Source: Cryptomeria japonica
Taxonomy: Eukaryota > Streptophyta > Pinopsida > Cupressales > Cupressaceae
NCBI RefSeq assembly: GCF_030272615.1
Contig: NC_081413.1
Span: 18,982,285 to 19,046,284, forward strand
Reading direction: 5' to 3'
DNA: 64,000 nt
A program made the translations under genes and the position numbers. Of the stretch, positions 23,896 through 35,520 are shown piece after piece. Positions within the stretch are counted from its first letter, which is position 1, and each line of letters opens with the position of its first letter. The notes beneath the pieces are model-generated. The model was not told the DNA's origin. It searched no databases and saw only the letters and a program-made list of their open reading frames with translations.

Positions 23896-25467
23896 TGATG
23901 GGATGGGGTTTGGGATAGACTAGCCTAGTCTATGCTCCTGGATCCTTTCCTTGGATCACCTAGTGTTCTCCTCACACCCTTGGGTATCTACATCTCCCTT
24001 TTCTTGAGGAATCCCCTGACCTTGACCAATCCACCCACCAATGAGTTGCTATGCTACTGCTAAGGTCTCACCTACTCATGAGACTCAAAACCCTTTACTA
24101 TGGCTAAATAATGGCTAAGTCTTGTTCCACACTTTTGAAGGTCTTAGCAAGGTTAAATAAATTCTTAAACCATGTTTTACACCCCTCCATGTGCCCCCAA
24201 GAAGTTTCTACCTTCATCCTTTCTACCAATTTCACTATTTTGTGTTTTTGCTTACAAAATAGGGCTACAAGGATTAGGACCAATTAGGCCTCCTAACCGG
24301 TCTTCTAGGGATTTCTCTCACAAGAGATGCATACACAAACAAAACTCCCAAAATGGACTACCAATAAATTGGAAAGGACTCAAGGATTTTATGGTTTTGG
24401 GCCTCCAAGTGGCCGTACAGTGCCTAGGGTGAATTTTGGGGTTTTAAAGGGTTTTGTGGTCTGCCTGGGTCACAGTGAAGGTTTTGTGTGTTAGTCACCT
24501 TTTTTGGATTGGTGGAGGCTCCTCCTTCACACCAATGATTCTTCTAACACTCCTCTACACCTCCTCCAAAGAATGTACTCTCTTCTGTCCAACCTTGCTC
24601 TCCAAGACCTCTACAATCTAACATCTCCTAACTGGGCACTGTCTAGTCTTTCCTAGGAGTAGGTCTTTTCTTGGCCTTCCTACATTTTGAAGGGCCCTAC
24701 TTGCTTGCAACTATAGTATAGGGTCTTCACTCTCATTCCCCATGGTTTCATGGTGTTTCCACAATGGGGAATGGAGTTAAGACTTCATTTACACAATCCT
24801 GTCCAAAATTGGACAGTAAGAAGACAGTTTACAAACTATTTACAAACTCACTCAATTTGCAATTAAGAACCTAAAATAATTTCTTGAAATGAAATTATTT
24901 ACAACATAAATGACAAACCACATAGTTTTGGATGTATCTCAATCCATTAACTTGCGTGTTTCCTTCATTCAAACTGACTGGTAACAGTTTTACAGTCTCA
25001 GTTTGATATTTTTGCTAGGGTCGTACAATGTTTGACATCCAACCCATGAATTTAGGTTTTGCAAGTACTTATACTACCTTTTCCTTAGTTTATGTGCCCA
25101 AACTAGGTTTTTCCATGCTAACCTAAAGAGCTTGACATCATGGTGACAACTTTTAAAAGTTGTCATGCAACTTTTGCAACTTTTGATCAACTTTCCCAAT
25201 GTTGCTTTTTATGACTCCTAGACCCACATTGGGCCAACCTAAGGACAACACCATGCTATAAAGGACCCCTAAACACTTCAAGGACAAACATACCCTCCAT
25301 TTTCAAGAAAATCACAATCTTGACTCATGACCCCTAAAATCTCCACTAGGACCCTAACTAGGACCTATGAGCACATGGCTCATTATTTTATGTACAATGG
25401 CTTCATAAGAAGCATAACACCAACAAAAAAAGAAATATAAAGAGTTTGGAAGGGTGCTCCTACACCA
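23896..25467 (-). repeat. Chromovirus 3' LTR
   Basis: Plus-strand ends are TGATGGGATG and CCTACACCA (TG...CA on the minus strand). It is 1,572 bases, collinear with 37112-38688 (1,577 bases). The polypurine tract abuts its right edge, which makes it the 3' LTR in element orientation. No gene lies within. Confidence 0.9.
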
Positions 25468-25482
25468 TACTCCCCCTCTACA
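25468..25482 (-). promoter_or_regulatory. Chromovirus polypurine tract
   Basis: The minus strand reads GTAGAGGGGGAGTA immediately before the LTR start TGGTGTAGG. It is the expected plus-strand priming site. Confidence 0.8.
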
Positions 25483-25499
25483 CACAATTAATAAATAGA

Positions 25500-25727
25500 A
25501 GAAGAGATGAGAGTCGAGTCTATTCCAAGTGCCTTGGACCTTCTCTTCTCCACCCGTGTAGCTTCAGATACTGGTTGATCTGCCCATTTCACTAAGTGCT
25601 CCATGTAGACCTGGTGTCTAGTTGACTTCTTCACCCTTGATTCCAAGATCACCTCTGCTTTAGGCTTCTTTGCCTGTGGTATGACATTAACATCAAGGTC
25701 CTATAGTACCTTGGCTTGGTTCTCAGT
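25500..25727 (-). pseudogene. Chromodomain-like C-terminus of chromovirus integrase
   Basis: Downstream of the integrase GPCRIL...YKVDLP tail, the same minus-strand frame continues past two TAG codons to VILESRVKKSTRHQVYMEHL, then VKWADQPVSEATRVE. This matches the shape of plant chromovirus chromodomains: a beta strand with V-x-SR, then Y-x-x-x-VKW, then ATWV-E. The last conserved Trp is Arg here. In chromoviruses this domain guides integration to marked chromatin. The fold is inferred from pattern only. Confidence 0.65.
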
Positions 25728-26985
25728 CTACCATGCTATCTCACCCTTGTACATGATCAGGTCAGCTACATTAAAGACTGGTGATATAGCTAAATCTGAA
25801 GGCAGGTCAACTTTGTAGGCATTCTTACCATATTGTGATAGGATTCTACAAGGTCCTACCCTTCTCATTTGCAGTTTGGTAGGCTTCCCACCTTGCATCC
25901 TAGCTTTACTCAAATGGACCATCACATAGTCACCCACCTTGAACTGAACTTCTCTCCTCTTCTCATCCACTTTGGCTTTCAATTTTTGAGTGGATTCAAG
26001 GATGGCCTACTTGACTTTCTCCTCAACTTCCTTGATGGTTTGAGTGAAGTCTTCTTCTTTCCCACTCTTCATTTCCAAACTACCAAGGTCTCTCAACTCA
26101 CATACTCCTCTTGGATGTCTGCCATAGACAACCTCAAAAGGCCTTCTACCAGTGGTTCTATTCACACTGTCATTATATACATACTCTACTTGAGAAATGA
26201 TTAGGTCCCATGTCTGGCCATATCCCTAGCAAGTTACCTAACACCCTATTGATGACTTTAGTTTGACCATCTGTTTGTGGATGGTAAGCTGAGGTAAATG
26301 ACAAGTTGGTTCCTAGTCTCCTCCATAATGTTTGCCAAAATGAAACCATGAACTTTCTGTCCCTATTTGAAACAATGCTTAAAGGGAGTCCATGAATCCT
26401 AACAATCTCTTTGAAGAAGAGATGTGCAACATAGCTTGCATCATGTGTAGTCTTACATGGGATAAAATGACTCATCTTGGAAAATCTATCTACAACCACA
26501 TAGATGTTGTCCATACCTATTTTAGTCTTGGGAAGTCCTACTACAAAGTCCATGCTTATACATTCCCAAGGTCTATTAGGGACCGGTAATGGTTGATATA
26601 AAATGGCATTGCTTGATCTACATTTGTCTCTTTGGCATACACCACATTGTTCTACATATCTTTTCACATCCCTTAGAAACTTTGGCCAATAGTAGTACCT
26701 TTGTACTAAATCCAAGGTTTTGTTGATTCCAAAGTGTCCACTTAAACTGCCATTATGTTTCTCTTGGATGAGGTTCTCCCTCATGGATCCTCTTGGTACA
26801 CACAACTGGTTACCCTTGAACAAGAGACCATTTTGGAGAGTGTAATCTACATACTCACCATGGAAATGGTTCTCAAACTCTTTGCAAACCTTGTAAGTTG
26901 TTGAGAAGTCTTCATCTCCTTCATAGAGGTCTTTGAAACCTTCTATTCCTATGCTCTGCAACTGTAACTCTTGAACTATCAACAA
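25728..26985 (-). pseudogene. Chromovirus integrase
   Basis: The zinc-binding region (HNGSLSGHFGINKT, then CGVCQRDKC) and core are clear. Core Asp-1 is in SMDFVVG. The other two catalytic positions are changed: SNRDRKF at 26365-26373 in place of SDRD, and DGQTKVIN near 26257 in place of DGQTEVVN. The frame shifts after LLG near 26220. The C-terminal GPCRILSQYGKNAYKVDLP block follows at 25728-25982. Two lost catalytic residues and the shift make it inactive. Confidence 0.88.
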
Positions 26986-28569
26986 CTTCCTACTTAATGT
27001 ATCTGCCACCTTATTAAGCTGCCCCTTCTTATGCTTGATGGTGAAGGTGAAGGATTGGAGATATTCCATCCATTTCAGATGCCTATTGCTTAGCTTCTCT
27101 CGAGTGTTGATGTAACTCAATGCCTGATTGTCTGTGAACACTACAAATTCTTTTGGAAGTAGGTAATGCCTCCATTTCTTTAGAGACTGCACTAATGCAT
27201 ATAACTCTTGGTCATAAGCTGAGTACTTCTTCTTTACTTCATTAAGCTTCTCACTGAAAAATGCCACAGGTCTTCCCTCTTGACTCAATACACCACCTAC
27301 AGCAATTCCACTTGCATCACACTCCAAAGTGAATAGCTTATCAAATGTAGGTAGGAGAAGGATAGGTTTTGTGGCTACTTCATGTTTCAACAATTGAAAT
27401 GCTTTGTCTACCTACTCAGTCCATTCAAACTTAGTTTTAAGGCCTCCTTTTATGGTGTCAAGGACTGGTGCACATATACCACTGAAATTCCTCACAAACT
27501 TCCTATAGAATTGAGCTAATCCATGGAAACTTCTAACTTCAGTCCCTGTTTTAGGTGTAGGCCAATTCAAAATTGCCTTCACTTTGCTTGGATCCATCTC
27601 CAAGGTTCCCTTAGACACTACAAATCCTAGGTAAACCAGCTCTTGCTTCAAGAAGTCACACTTCTCTAGGTTGATGGATAGCTTCTCCTCATGCAACCTC
27701 TCTAAGACTAACCTCAAATGCTCAAGGTGCTCTTCCTTGGTTCTGCTATAGATGAGAATGTCATCTAGGTACACTACCACAAATCTACCAGTGAAATCCT
27801 TCAACACCTCATTCATCAACCTCATGAAGGTTCTCGAAGCATTAGTAAGCCCAAATGGCATCACAAGACATTCATACAATCCATCTGTGGTTTTAAAAGT
27901 AGTCTTCCACTTATCACCCTCCTTAATTCTTATCTGGTGATAACCACTTTTAAGGTCTAGCTTGGTAAAATACATAGCCCCTCCTAAACAATCCATTAGA
28001 TCCTCTATTATAGGAATAGGAAACCTATACCTTATGGTAATCCTATTAATTTCTCTTGAGTCAATGCAAAGTCTCCACTTACCTCCTTTTTTTGATACTA
28101 GCACTACCGGGACTGCACATGGGCTGATGCTCTTCTTAATCAGTCCTTGTTCCAATAACTCCTACACTTGCCTTGCTACTTCCTTATTCTGATCAGGTGT
28201 GAGCTTATATGCAGCCTTGTTAGGTAAGGATGCACCAGGAACAAAGTCTATTTGATGACTTATGGACCTTCTTGGTGGGAGTGTTGCAGGTGTTCCATCA
28301 CTCACTATATCCTTATACTCTTGCAACATTTGCTTTACCTCCTTGGGTATTTCTGCCTGCAACTTGTTTGCTTTCTCCTTTGGCTTCACAAAGATGGCAC
28401 ACTTCACTATCTCCTCCTCATGTAGAAAATTTAGGAACTCTTTACCAGTAGCCATTAAAACACTAGGTGTTTTTGAAGTACCCTCTTCATCCTCTGTCAA
28501 AGACTGAATCTTGAAGGTCTTGCTATCCTTCTTAAAGGATATGGAGTTCTCCTCTCCATCATAGATCAC
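26982..28569 (-). pseudogene. Chromovirus reverse transcriptase and RNase H
   Basis: Gypsy RT motifs run in order: [48 protein letters not shown], and the YLDD catalytic box at 27760-27771, then FLGFVVS-type [16 protein letters not shown]. RNase H follows with LECDASGIAVGGVL, YDQELYALV and FTDNQALSY, ending VADTLSRK. TAG stops separate 28162, 27412 and 27393 pieces that remain in register. The part at 28162-28569 links protease to RT and carries LPPRRSISHQIDF. Confidence 0.9.
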
Positions 28570-28689
28570 CTTCTTGTCAAATTGCTAGGGTTTTCCTAGC
28601 AATAAGTGACATGCATCCATAGGCAACACATCACAAAGGATCTTGTCCTTGTATCCTCCAATAGAAAACTCTACCCAAGTCTGCTCATT

Positions 28690-28935
28690 GACTAGCACAC
28701 TCTATCCTTTATTCAACCAAGTCACTTTGTAAGGATTGGTGTGGGGTATTCTTGTGAGTTTCAACTTCCTAATTGCCTCTTCTGAGATGATGTTGTCAGT
28801 TGAGCCTGTATCAACTATCACCTTGCACACTTTACCAAGAACTTTGCATCTCACCCTAAACAATGCTCTCCTATGTTTGGGTTCCTCCTTAACCGACTGT
28901 CTGATCAAAATCCTATTGAACATCAGATTCTCACC
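28690..28935 (-). pseudogene. Chromovirus protease
   Basis: The ORF contains KVIVDTGSTDNIIS, the retroviral-type aspartic protease active site (catalytic Asp near 28812), with an RALFRVRCKVLGK lead strand. It ends at LNKG by a TAG. Copia III is inserted about 110 bases upstream in element orientation (29047). Confidence 0.85.
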
Positions 28936-29046
28936 AACTTCTGATTCAATCTAGTCCACATTTGATGTCTTGCTGCTTGAAGAGTCTTCTTGTGCATAAG
29001 CAACCCTCTTTCCATTGTTTGATGAGGTAGGCTTGTCAGGGCATCT

Positions 29047-29526
29047 TGTTGGATTTTGCCAAGATCAAGGGCACAATGAAAAGCATAAAAGAGACAATAG
29101 AATGACAAGAACAAACTGTATTCTCATCAATATAAAAATGATCAACTGGATTAACCAATACAATGAATAGAGGCCTGCATATATAGGCAAGGCCATATGG
29201 ATGTATGAGCACACAAATATGACAAGTGGCTCAATAAGAAACAAGGGTAGATAGGAAATAGGTGTGGGTAGGTAGGAGAAATAATATAATATTCCACATG
29301 AGGTGGATCACCCACCGAAGGTGGAATTATCACTCCACAATAAGTGGATATGATAGTGTAATAACAAGATCAACACCATAAGAGGTGGAATTTCTCCTAC
29401 ACACACTATCCCAATGTGACACAAACACCCAAGTGTCTCATATCCAAACTACTATGAAATGCATTATCCTAAGTAAACTTAAGTAAGTGTAATAATATCC
29501 ATGATGAATAATTATTTACACCAACA
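29047..29526 (-). repeat. copia III 3' LTR
   Basis: TGTTGGATTTTGCC to TACACCAACA, 480 bases. It abuts a C-rich run that is the polypurine tract on the minus strand. It differs from the 5' LTR near 29250-29256 and at 29313. Confidence 0.95.
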
Positions 29527-29538
29527 CCCCCCCTTAAG
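29527..29538 (-). promoter_or_regulatory. copia III polypurine tract
   Basis: CTTAAGGGGGGG on the minus strand, directly before the 3' LTR. The stretch from here to 29846 is 3' non-coding with three more C-rich runs (CCCCCC near 29704, 29776 and 29812) and no gene. Confidence 0.8.
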
Positions 29539-29846
29539 TGCAACTTAGGGGAATGCACTTAAGTCTACAATGCAACTAAGCAATGCAAGATGGGTCCCGG
29601 CTACGAGGCCATGATAGGTACCCATGTACAACATGCAAATGCAAGCAAACCAATGCAATCTCTCACAAACGGAGAAAGGGAGAAAACCTAGTGGGAAAAA
29701 ACTCCCCCCCAAAAGAGAGATGAATGTACAAAAGAATCTCAAGGAAGAAGGACAAAACCTCAAAGAGGAAAAAGTCCCCCCCATAAGATAGGAAGGAGAA
29801 GTCAGCTGACCCCCCCTAAAGACACATCCCGCACCCCCAAGAGAGC

Positions 29847-30990
29847 TCACAACTGCTGGAACTTACTCTCGGTGAAAGGTTTGGTGAATATGTCAGCAAC
29901 CTGCTCTGCTATAGAGCAAAACTGCAAATCAATGACCTGCTCCTGGATGAGCTCTCGGATATAGTGCATATGAATCTCGATGTGTTTGGTCCGCTGGTGG
30001 TGGACCGGATTCTTTGAGATAGAAATGGCACTCTGATTGTCACAATATAGGACTGTCGGCCATGGAGTAGGGAATCCAAACTCTGTGAGAATCTGCTGGA
30101 GCCAAATGGTCTCAGTCGCTACGTTAATAGCGCCTCGATACTCAGCCTCAGTCGAAGAGAGAGAAATAGCATGTTGCTTCTTGCTCTGCCAACAAATGGG
30201 GCCTGAACCAAGGTGAAAACTGTAACCAGAAGTAGAATTACGATCAACTAGATCGCCAGCCCAATCGGAGTCTGTGTAACCAACCAAGCGAAGTCCTGTG
30301 CCTGCTGCATAGTGAATCCCATAGTGATGTGTACCCTGGATGTAATGTAGAATGCGTTTGGAAGCTTTCCAATGAAGCTCATGTGGTTCCTGCATGAAGC
30401 GTGAAACCATGCCAACTGCAAATGAAATATTAGGGCGTGTATGAGTCAAGTAGATGAGACTACCCACAAGCTGACGATACAAAGTGGCATCAACTAGTGG
30501 AGAAGAACACTGAGCCTCAAGCTTGACTCCTGAAAGAAAGGGAGTCGGGGCAGGCTTACAATCAGCCATATGAAAGCGTGCAAGTAGATCAAGAGCATAC
30601 TTGGGCTGCGATAGAGTAATCCCGGAAGGTGACTGTGAAATCTCTATCCCGAGAAAGTAGTGCAAAAGACCCAAGTTAGTCATAGAAAATCTGTCATGCA
30701 AAGCAGATTTGACCCTGCTAATGATGGATGAAGTACTCCCTGTAATGATCAAGTCATCAACATAGAGCACAAGTATCAAGTGAGAGTCATCCTATCACAA
30801 AATGTAGACATTCGGATTGGAATGACACCTGGTGAAACCTGCGGAGAGTAGAAAGGAATCCATCTTGGCATACCAAGCCTTGGGGGCCTGCTTAAGGCCA
30901 TAGATAGATTTCCTTAGTCGGCAAACCAAAGAAGTATCCTGGATGAAACCCTGTGGCTACTCCATATAAATCTCCTCCTCAAGATCACCA
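29847..30990 (-). pseudogene. copia III reverse transcriptase C-terminus and RNase H
   Basis: A 310-codon open part begins at LVLYVDDLIITG, with the RT catalytic YVDD at about 30753-30764. It continues through LGLLHYFLGIEI and the copia RNase H motifs YTDSDWAGD, STEAEYRG and YCDNQSA to IFTKPFTESKF. Upstream, 30780-30960 holds YGLKQAPKAWYAKM and ends in two adjacent stops (TGA TAG), whose likely ancestors are CGA CAG. Otherwise the domain looks complete. Confidence 0.92.
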
Positions 30991-31289
30991 TGAAGAAAGG
31001 CACTCTTCACATCCATTTGATGTACAACCCAACCATGAGCTGCAGCTATAGCAAGTGTCAAACGAATGGAGTTCATCTTAGCTACGGGTGCAAAGGTCTC
31101 AGTATAGTCAACACCTGCAACCTGCGAGAAACCTTTGGCAACAAGCTGAGCCTTATACTTATCCACACTACCATCCGCTGCAAACTTGGTCCGATAGATC
31201 CACTTACATCGAACCATCTTTCTCCCTTTAGGGAGATGGACTAGATCCCATGTGTTGTTCCTTATCAAGGAACTATACTCTTCCTCCAT
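30957..31289 (-). pseudogene. copia III reverse transcriptase N-terminus
   Basis: It encodes [20 protein letters not shown], then [30 protein letters not shown] and [20 protein letters not shown], the canonical start of copia RT with the first catalytic Asp in QMDVKSAF. It ends at YME followed by TAG where related elements have Gln (EQPQGF). Confidence 0.92.
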
Positions 31290-31319
31290 AGCTTGGTCCC
31301 ACTCAGGAACCCCTGATGC

Positions 31320-32417
31320 TTCCCTAAATGTCTATGGATCGGAAGCGGTAGCAATAAATGCATGTGGAAGATTCTGATGTTGTGATCGAGTTCTCCATGT
31401 ATCCAAAGGATCCCCAACAAGAGAACCTGCAGACTCAAGTGTCTGCCGAGCCCAACGAGGTCTAGGTGGAGGTGGAGAATGAGGCACCTCAACTGCAAGT
31501 GGACCCTGCGGAGGTGTAACCCTGCGAGTCGGAGTTGAGGGAGTCTCATCATCTGAATCACTAACATCACTATCCATAATGAAGGAAGGTGGAGGAGGGA
31601 GAGAGGCTAAGCTAGGAGAGCTTTCCTCAAAGTGAACACTCCTCTCAATGAATACCTCATGTGTCTCTGGATCCATCAATCTGTATGCCTTAACACCCTC
31701 AGGATATCCAACAAATATGCAAGGCCGACTCTGTGGTTCCAATGCCTTGCGTTTCTGTGGAGGTATGCGAGCCCATGCTGGACACCCAAAGACTCTAAAA
31801 TGTCTCACAATCGGTTTCCTACCAACTCAAGCTTCAAAAGGAGTAATACCTTGTAAAGCTTTGTGAGGAACCCGATTCTAGATGTGTGTGGCACAACTGA
31901 TAGCCTCTGCCCAAAAGGCGGGATCAAGAGAACGTGCATGAATCATATAGCTAGCCATTTCTTTGAGAGTTCGATTGTTGCGTTCTGCAACCCCGTTCTG
32001 CTGTGGAGTGTATGCAACAGAATGCTAAAGATCAATCCCCTCAAATGTACAAAAATCCTCAAGTCTCTTGTTCACATATTCCCTGCCATTATCTGTACGA
32101 AGAATCTTGATCACTTTCCCTGATTGCTTCTCCACACGAGTCTTGAAGTCCTGAAATCTATCAAATACTTCACTCTTATGAATGAGAAAGTAGACCCAAG
32201 TGAAGCGGGAGTAGTCATCAATGAAGGTAAGAACATAGCGGGCCTTACTAAATGAAGGTGCTAGAAATGGACCTGCTACATCACTGTGAACAAGTTGAAG
32301 AACTTCCAAAGCTCTCCAAGTTTTCTCTTTATCAAATTTCTCTTCGGGATGCTTGCCCATGGAACAACCTGAACATACACCCTCTGAAAAGCTGATTCGA
32401 GGAAGACCTGTGACCAT
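31320..32417 (-). pseudogene. copia III integrase
   Basis: 32025-32417 gives CSGCSMGKHP (second half of the zinc site), then HSDVAGPF and TFIDDYSRFTWVYF, and LRTDNGREYVN with the second catalytic Asp. Past a TAG, 31830-32020 reads YTPQQNGVAERNNRT with the catalytic Glu. 31332-31808 is the C-terminal part (FRVFGCPAWARIP, FVGYPEGVKAYRL) and an acidic, Pro-rich linker. Five stops interrupt it: four TAG that replace CAG and one TGA that replaces TGG. The D, D and E residues remain. Confidence 0.9.
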
Positions 32418-32435
32418 GTCTTTAGTGCTGAGCTG

Positions 32436-33872
32436 CTAAAGATAGCGGTAGTTGAGGTGACCAAACCGCTCATGCCATAGCTTACTTTCTGAATTTGAAT
32501 GAGTAAGCAAGGCCCTAGAAGGTGAACATGGCACAAAGTGGGAAAATGAATAAAGCCTTGAGTTGTCATTGACTTGTCCCACTGCTACCAAGGCATCATC
32601 ATCAAGTTCCTTTACCACAATTGAATCTGGTGTAAACTCAACCTTTTTCCCATTCCCATAGTGAGTGATTTGGTAGATGGAGAGAAGGTTGGTAGACAAG
32701 TTAGGAACATAGAGAACATTCTCAAATGTTCCATCATCCATGTCAACTGAACCTTTCCCTTCAACCTCTACTTGTGTATCATCACCTATGTAAATGTGAG
32801 GTACCTTAGATGGCTCTAATGAAGAAAACTGCTCCTTTGTAGAACCCATGTGATATGAGGCACCCGAGTCAAGTATCCATTGCTGTGAAGAACCTGTTGT
32901 AGCCACAAATGCTTGCCCTTTTCCCTTAGACTGTGAGGAAGAAGAAGAAGATGAATCCTTCTTTGTGTAGGCGGATGGCAAGTTGATGTTGTTTTTCTTG
33001 AGAAGATTGGTTAACTCATCAACTTGCTTTGCGTGGCATCGATGCTCATCATGACCATACTTTTTGCAATATGCACAAGTTGGTTTATCCTTCTTAGGTG
33101 GTGTCCCCTTCTTGGAAGAGGATTGTTGATTGCCTTGTGATGGAGAGGATGATTGTCCCTTTTCCTGGTGTGGTTGAGACTTAGATTGCTTCTTCTTCTT
33201 GTTGGAATTTTTGCCTTGACTTCCTTGATTTCCTTGATTTGCTACCAAAGCCTTGGACTTTGAAGACTTGAGAAACCCCATGTTCAACAACTTAGATTGT
33301 TCCAATATCAACATTTCTGTGAAAGCTTCAAAAGAAGGCATAACATAAGAACTCCCCACTGTCAAACGATGAGTTTGGAAGCTAGATACAAATGCTGCAT
33401 ATTCTGGTGCAAGCTTGTCCAACAAGTTGAATATCAATTGAGCATCCTTCTTGTCAATTCCACAATCCTTTAGCTTTGCTCTTAGCTCATTTGCTTTGGT
33501 GACATAATCTTGGATTGTATCAAAATTATTGGGATCTAAGTTGGTGAGCTCATTATCAATCTGATAGCCTCTGATTTCATCAACTTGTCCATACAATTTC
33601 TGAAACATATCCCAAGCCTCTTTAATTGTTTTACACTTCTCAATGTGGAAAATGAGGTCATCTGATACATACTTGCGTAAGGTTCCAAGAGCCATGCAAT
33701 TCTTAGTGAGCCATTCTAATTGAGCATTTGGATCAGCCTTAGGATCAGGTGGTGCTGTTATTGTTCCATCTATGTAGTGTGTGAGACCCTTTTCCATTAG
33801 TTTACTCCATACTTTAATTTTCCATGATGCATAATTATGTGGAGTTAATGGTGGAAACTTATTAGGACTCAT
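32436..33872 (-). CDS. copia III gag-protease (478 codons open)
   Basis: The start MSPNKFPPLTPHNYASWKIK is the usual copia gag N-terminus. Residues ~50-200 are the capsid-like UBN2 region. 205-265 is a Lys/Ser/Gln-rich linker. 266-279 is an intact zinc knuckle (CAYCKKYGHDEHRC). 332-342 is the protease site WILDSGASYHM. 460-475 begins the integrase zinc site (LWHERFGHLNY). It stops at a TAG where the frame otherwise continues into integrase. Gag coats the element RNA and protease would cut the polyprotein. Confidence 0.9.
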   Translation of the reverse strand: MSPNKFPPLTPHNYASWKIKVWSKLMEKGLTHYIDGTITAPPDPKADPNAQLEWLTKNCMALGTLRKYVSDDLIFHIEKCKTIKEAWDMFQKLYGQVDEIRGYQIDNELTNLDPNNFDTIQDYVTKANELRAKLKDCGIDKKDAQLIFNLLDKLAPEYAAFVSSFQTHRLTVGSSYVMPSFEAFTEMLILEQSKLLNMGFLKSSKSKALVANQGNQGSQGKNSNKKKKQSKSQPHQEKGQSSSPSQGNQQSSSKKGTPPKKDKPTCAYCKKYGHDEHRCHAKQVDELTNLLKKNNINLPSAYTKKDSSSSSSSQSKGKGQAFVATTGSSQQWILDSGASYHMGSTKEQFSSLEPSKVPHIYIGDDTQVEVEGKGSVDMDDGTFENVLYVPNLSTNLLSIYQITHYGNGKKVEFTPDSIVVKELDDDALVAVGQVNDNSRLYSFSHFVPCSPSRALLTHSNSESKLWHERFGHLNYRYL

Positions 33873-35507
33873 TGCAACAAGAATGGAAAGAGCACCAAAG
33901 AGGAAGAATCACACAAGACACCCCCCCAAATTCACTCAATCAAAGAACCCCCCCCAAATGTGATGATTTTGGCACTTTATAAGTAGTGCGTATACAATGG
34001 GCCACTTGCAAAAAGTGGCAAAGTGGACTTCTGATTGACAATTTTACAACTGCCTCAAGAAGGCCAAAAGAGACTCAAACTGATAATGCAAGAGATCTAA
34101 CTAAGATCCAAGCAATTTACAAGTACCTAATAGGCCAAATAAGACCAATATCTGAAAGTACAATTCTCACTCAAAATCTCTGAAATCTGATCATAGATTC
34201 TGAAAGTAGACGAAAAAATAAGCACTTTCAAAAAAAACGGCACCTAAAAAGGAGGTCGTATGAGCTCAAACGAGGCCTTTGAAGTTGCAGAATTGAGGAT
34301 TGGACAGGTACTGTTGAGAGAATCCAAAAATTCCGAAAAACCTATGCATCAAAATTAGAAAATAACCACACCACTACGAAGATCACGAAATTTTAGCCCA
34401 TTTCAAAAAAAATTGCACCAAAAAAGGAGCAAAAATGAGCAAGATATGGCCTTCCAAAGTTGGACTGCAAAACTGAAAAGCCCAATGGAGAGGGGTTAAA
34501 AAATTTCAAAAAGTTCTGATGTGGCGCTGACATCAGCAATTTACTATGTTAAATTTGATGGCCGTATGACCGTCATGAAAACTTCGCTGCCTGGCTGACT
34601 GGGCGTCCTTACCGTACGGACAGACTGCGTGGCATGCTGACTGTGTATTCCATATTGTACGGAAATGCTGACTGTGCTGTTGATGTGGCAGGGAGATGTG
34701 GCATTCGTACGGAATCTGACTCAGCCTACGGAAAATTGACGTGGCTCGCTGACGTGGCAGAAGGTGTGGTCGGGTTCGGCAACCTGTCAGACGGGCCGGA
34801 GGCGGAGGGCGCCGAGGAGCGGCGGAGCAGAGGCACTGCTGGGCGCTGCGGGGGCCGCTCGTGGGAGGAGAATGATGGGGGAGCCACTGGTGGGAGGACA
34901 TGTGGAGGCGGCAGGAGCACGGAGCGGAGACCTGCGGTAGACGAGGCTTCGGTGCGGAGGACGTGCGGGGAGCTGCCGGGATGATCAGTCGGGCGCTGGC
35001 GATCGGTGCGGTCTTCGGAGGATGCAGGGCAGCCGGGGGGTACGGTGCGCAGAGTACGACGAGGACGACAGCGCTGACAGACGGTGACTGTGACCTGCGA
35101 AATAACAGGTACGATCGGCACGGGGGGGGTCTGCGGACCCCCCAAAAAAATGATTTTTTCCTTTTTTTTTTAATTTTTCACTGCTTTTTCAATTTTTGCC
35201 TTTCGAATTTTTTATATTTTTTTTGATTTTTTTTGAATTTTCAAACAATTTTCAGAATAAAGGAAATTTTTTTTTTTGTGAATATTAAAATTTTTTTTTG
35301 AAATCCGTACGATATAGGCAAAAATGGAGAAAAAAATTTTCTCACCAAAATAGGTCAACTTTATAGTCGAAATTTATGGAAATGGCCTCCTGGATTGAAC
35401 GGTGATGTCCAAATCGCTGTATGATGCCTCCAAAAAATGAAGATCCCCAAATCCGAAAATAGAAGCCTTCCACGACGTCTCCAAAAACTGATCAACGAAG
35501 CCCCAAT
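33873..35507 (-). other. copia III 5' leader with a GC-rich insert
   Basis: About 1.6 kb separates the primer site from gag. Part 34540-35130 is far richer in G and C than anything else in the window. It carries repeated GTACGG and GCTGACGTGGC-like motifs (near 34540-34760). The remaining parts are A/T-rich, including T-runs at 35150-35310. ORFs on both strands at 34533-35226 have Pro/Arg/Ser-rich translations with no domain I know; I do not call them genes. It could be a packaging or promoter region or captured host DNA. Confidence 0.6.
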
Positions 35508-35520
35508 GGCTCTGATACCA
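35508..35520 (-). promoter_or_regulatory. copia III primer binding site (tRNA-iMet)
   Basis: TGGTATCAGAGCC on the minus strand, directly at the 5' LTR edge. It is a complete 13-base match to the usual initiator-Met tRNA primer site of plant LTR elements. Confidence 0.92.

Noticed and set aside
34533-35226. Overlapping ORFs on both strands in the GC-rich part of the copia III leader
   Set aside because: GC-rich DNA has few stops. The translations are Pro/Arg/Ser-rich with no motif, and no frame is favoured. I describe the island but call no gene.
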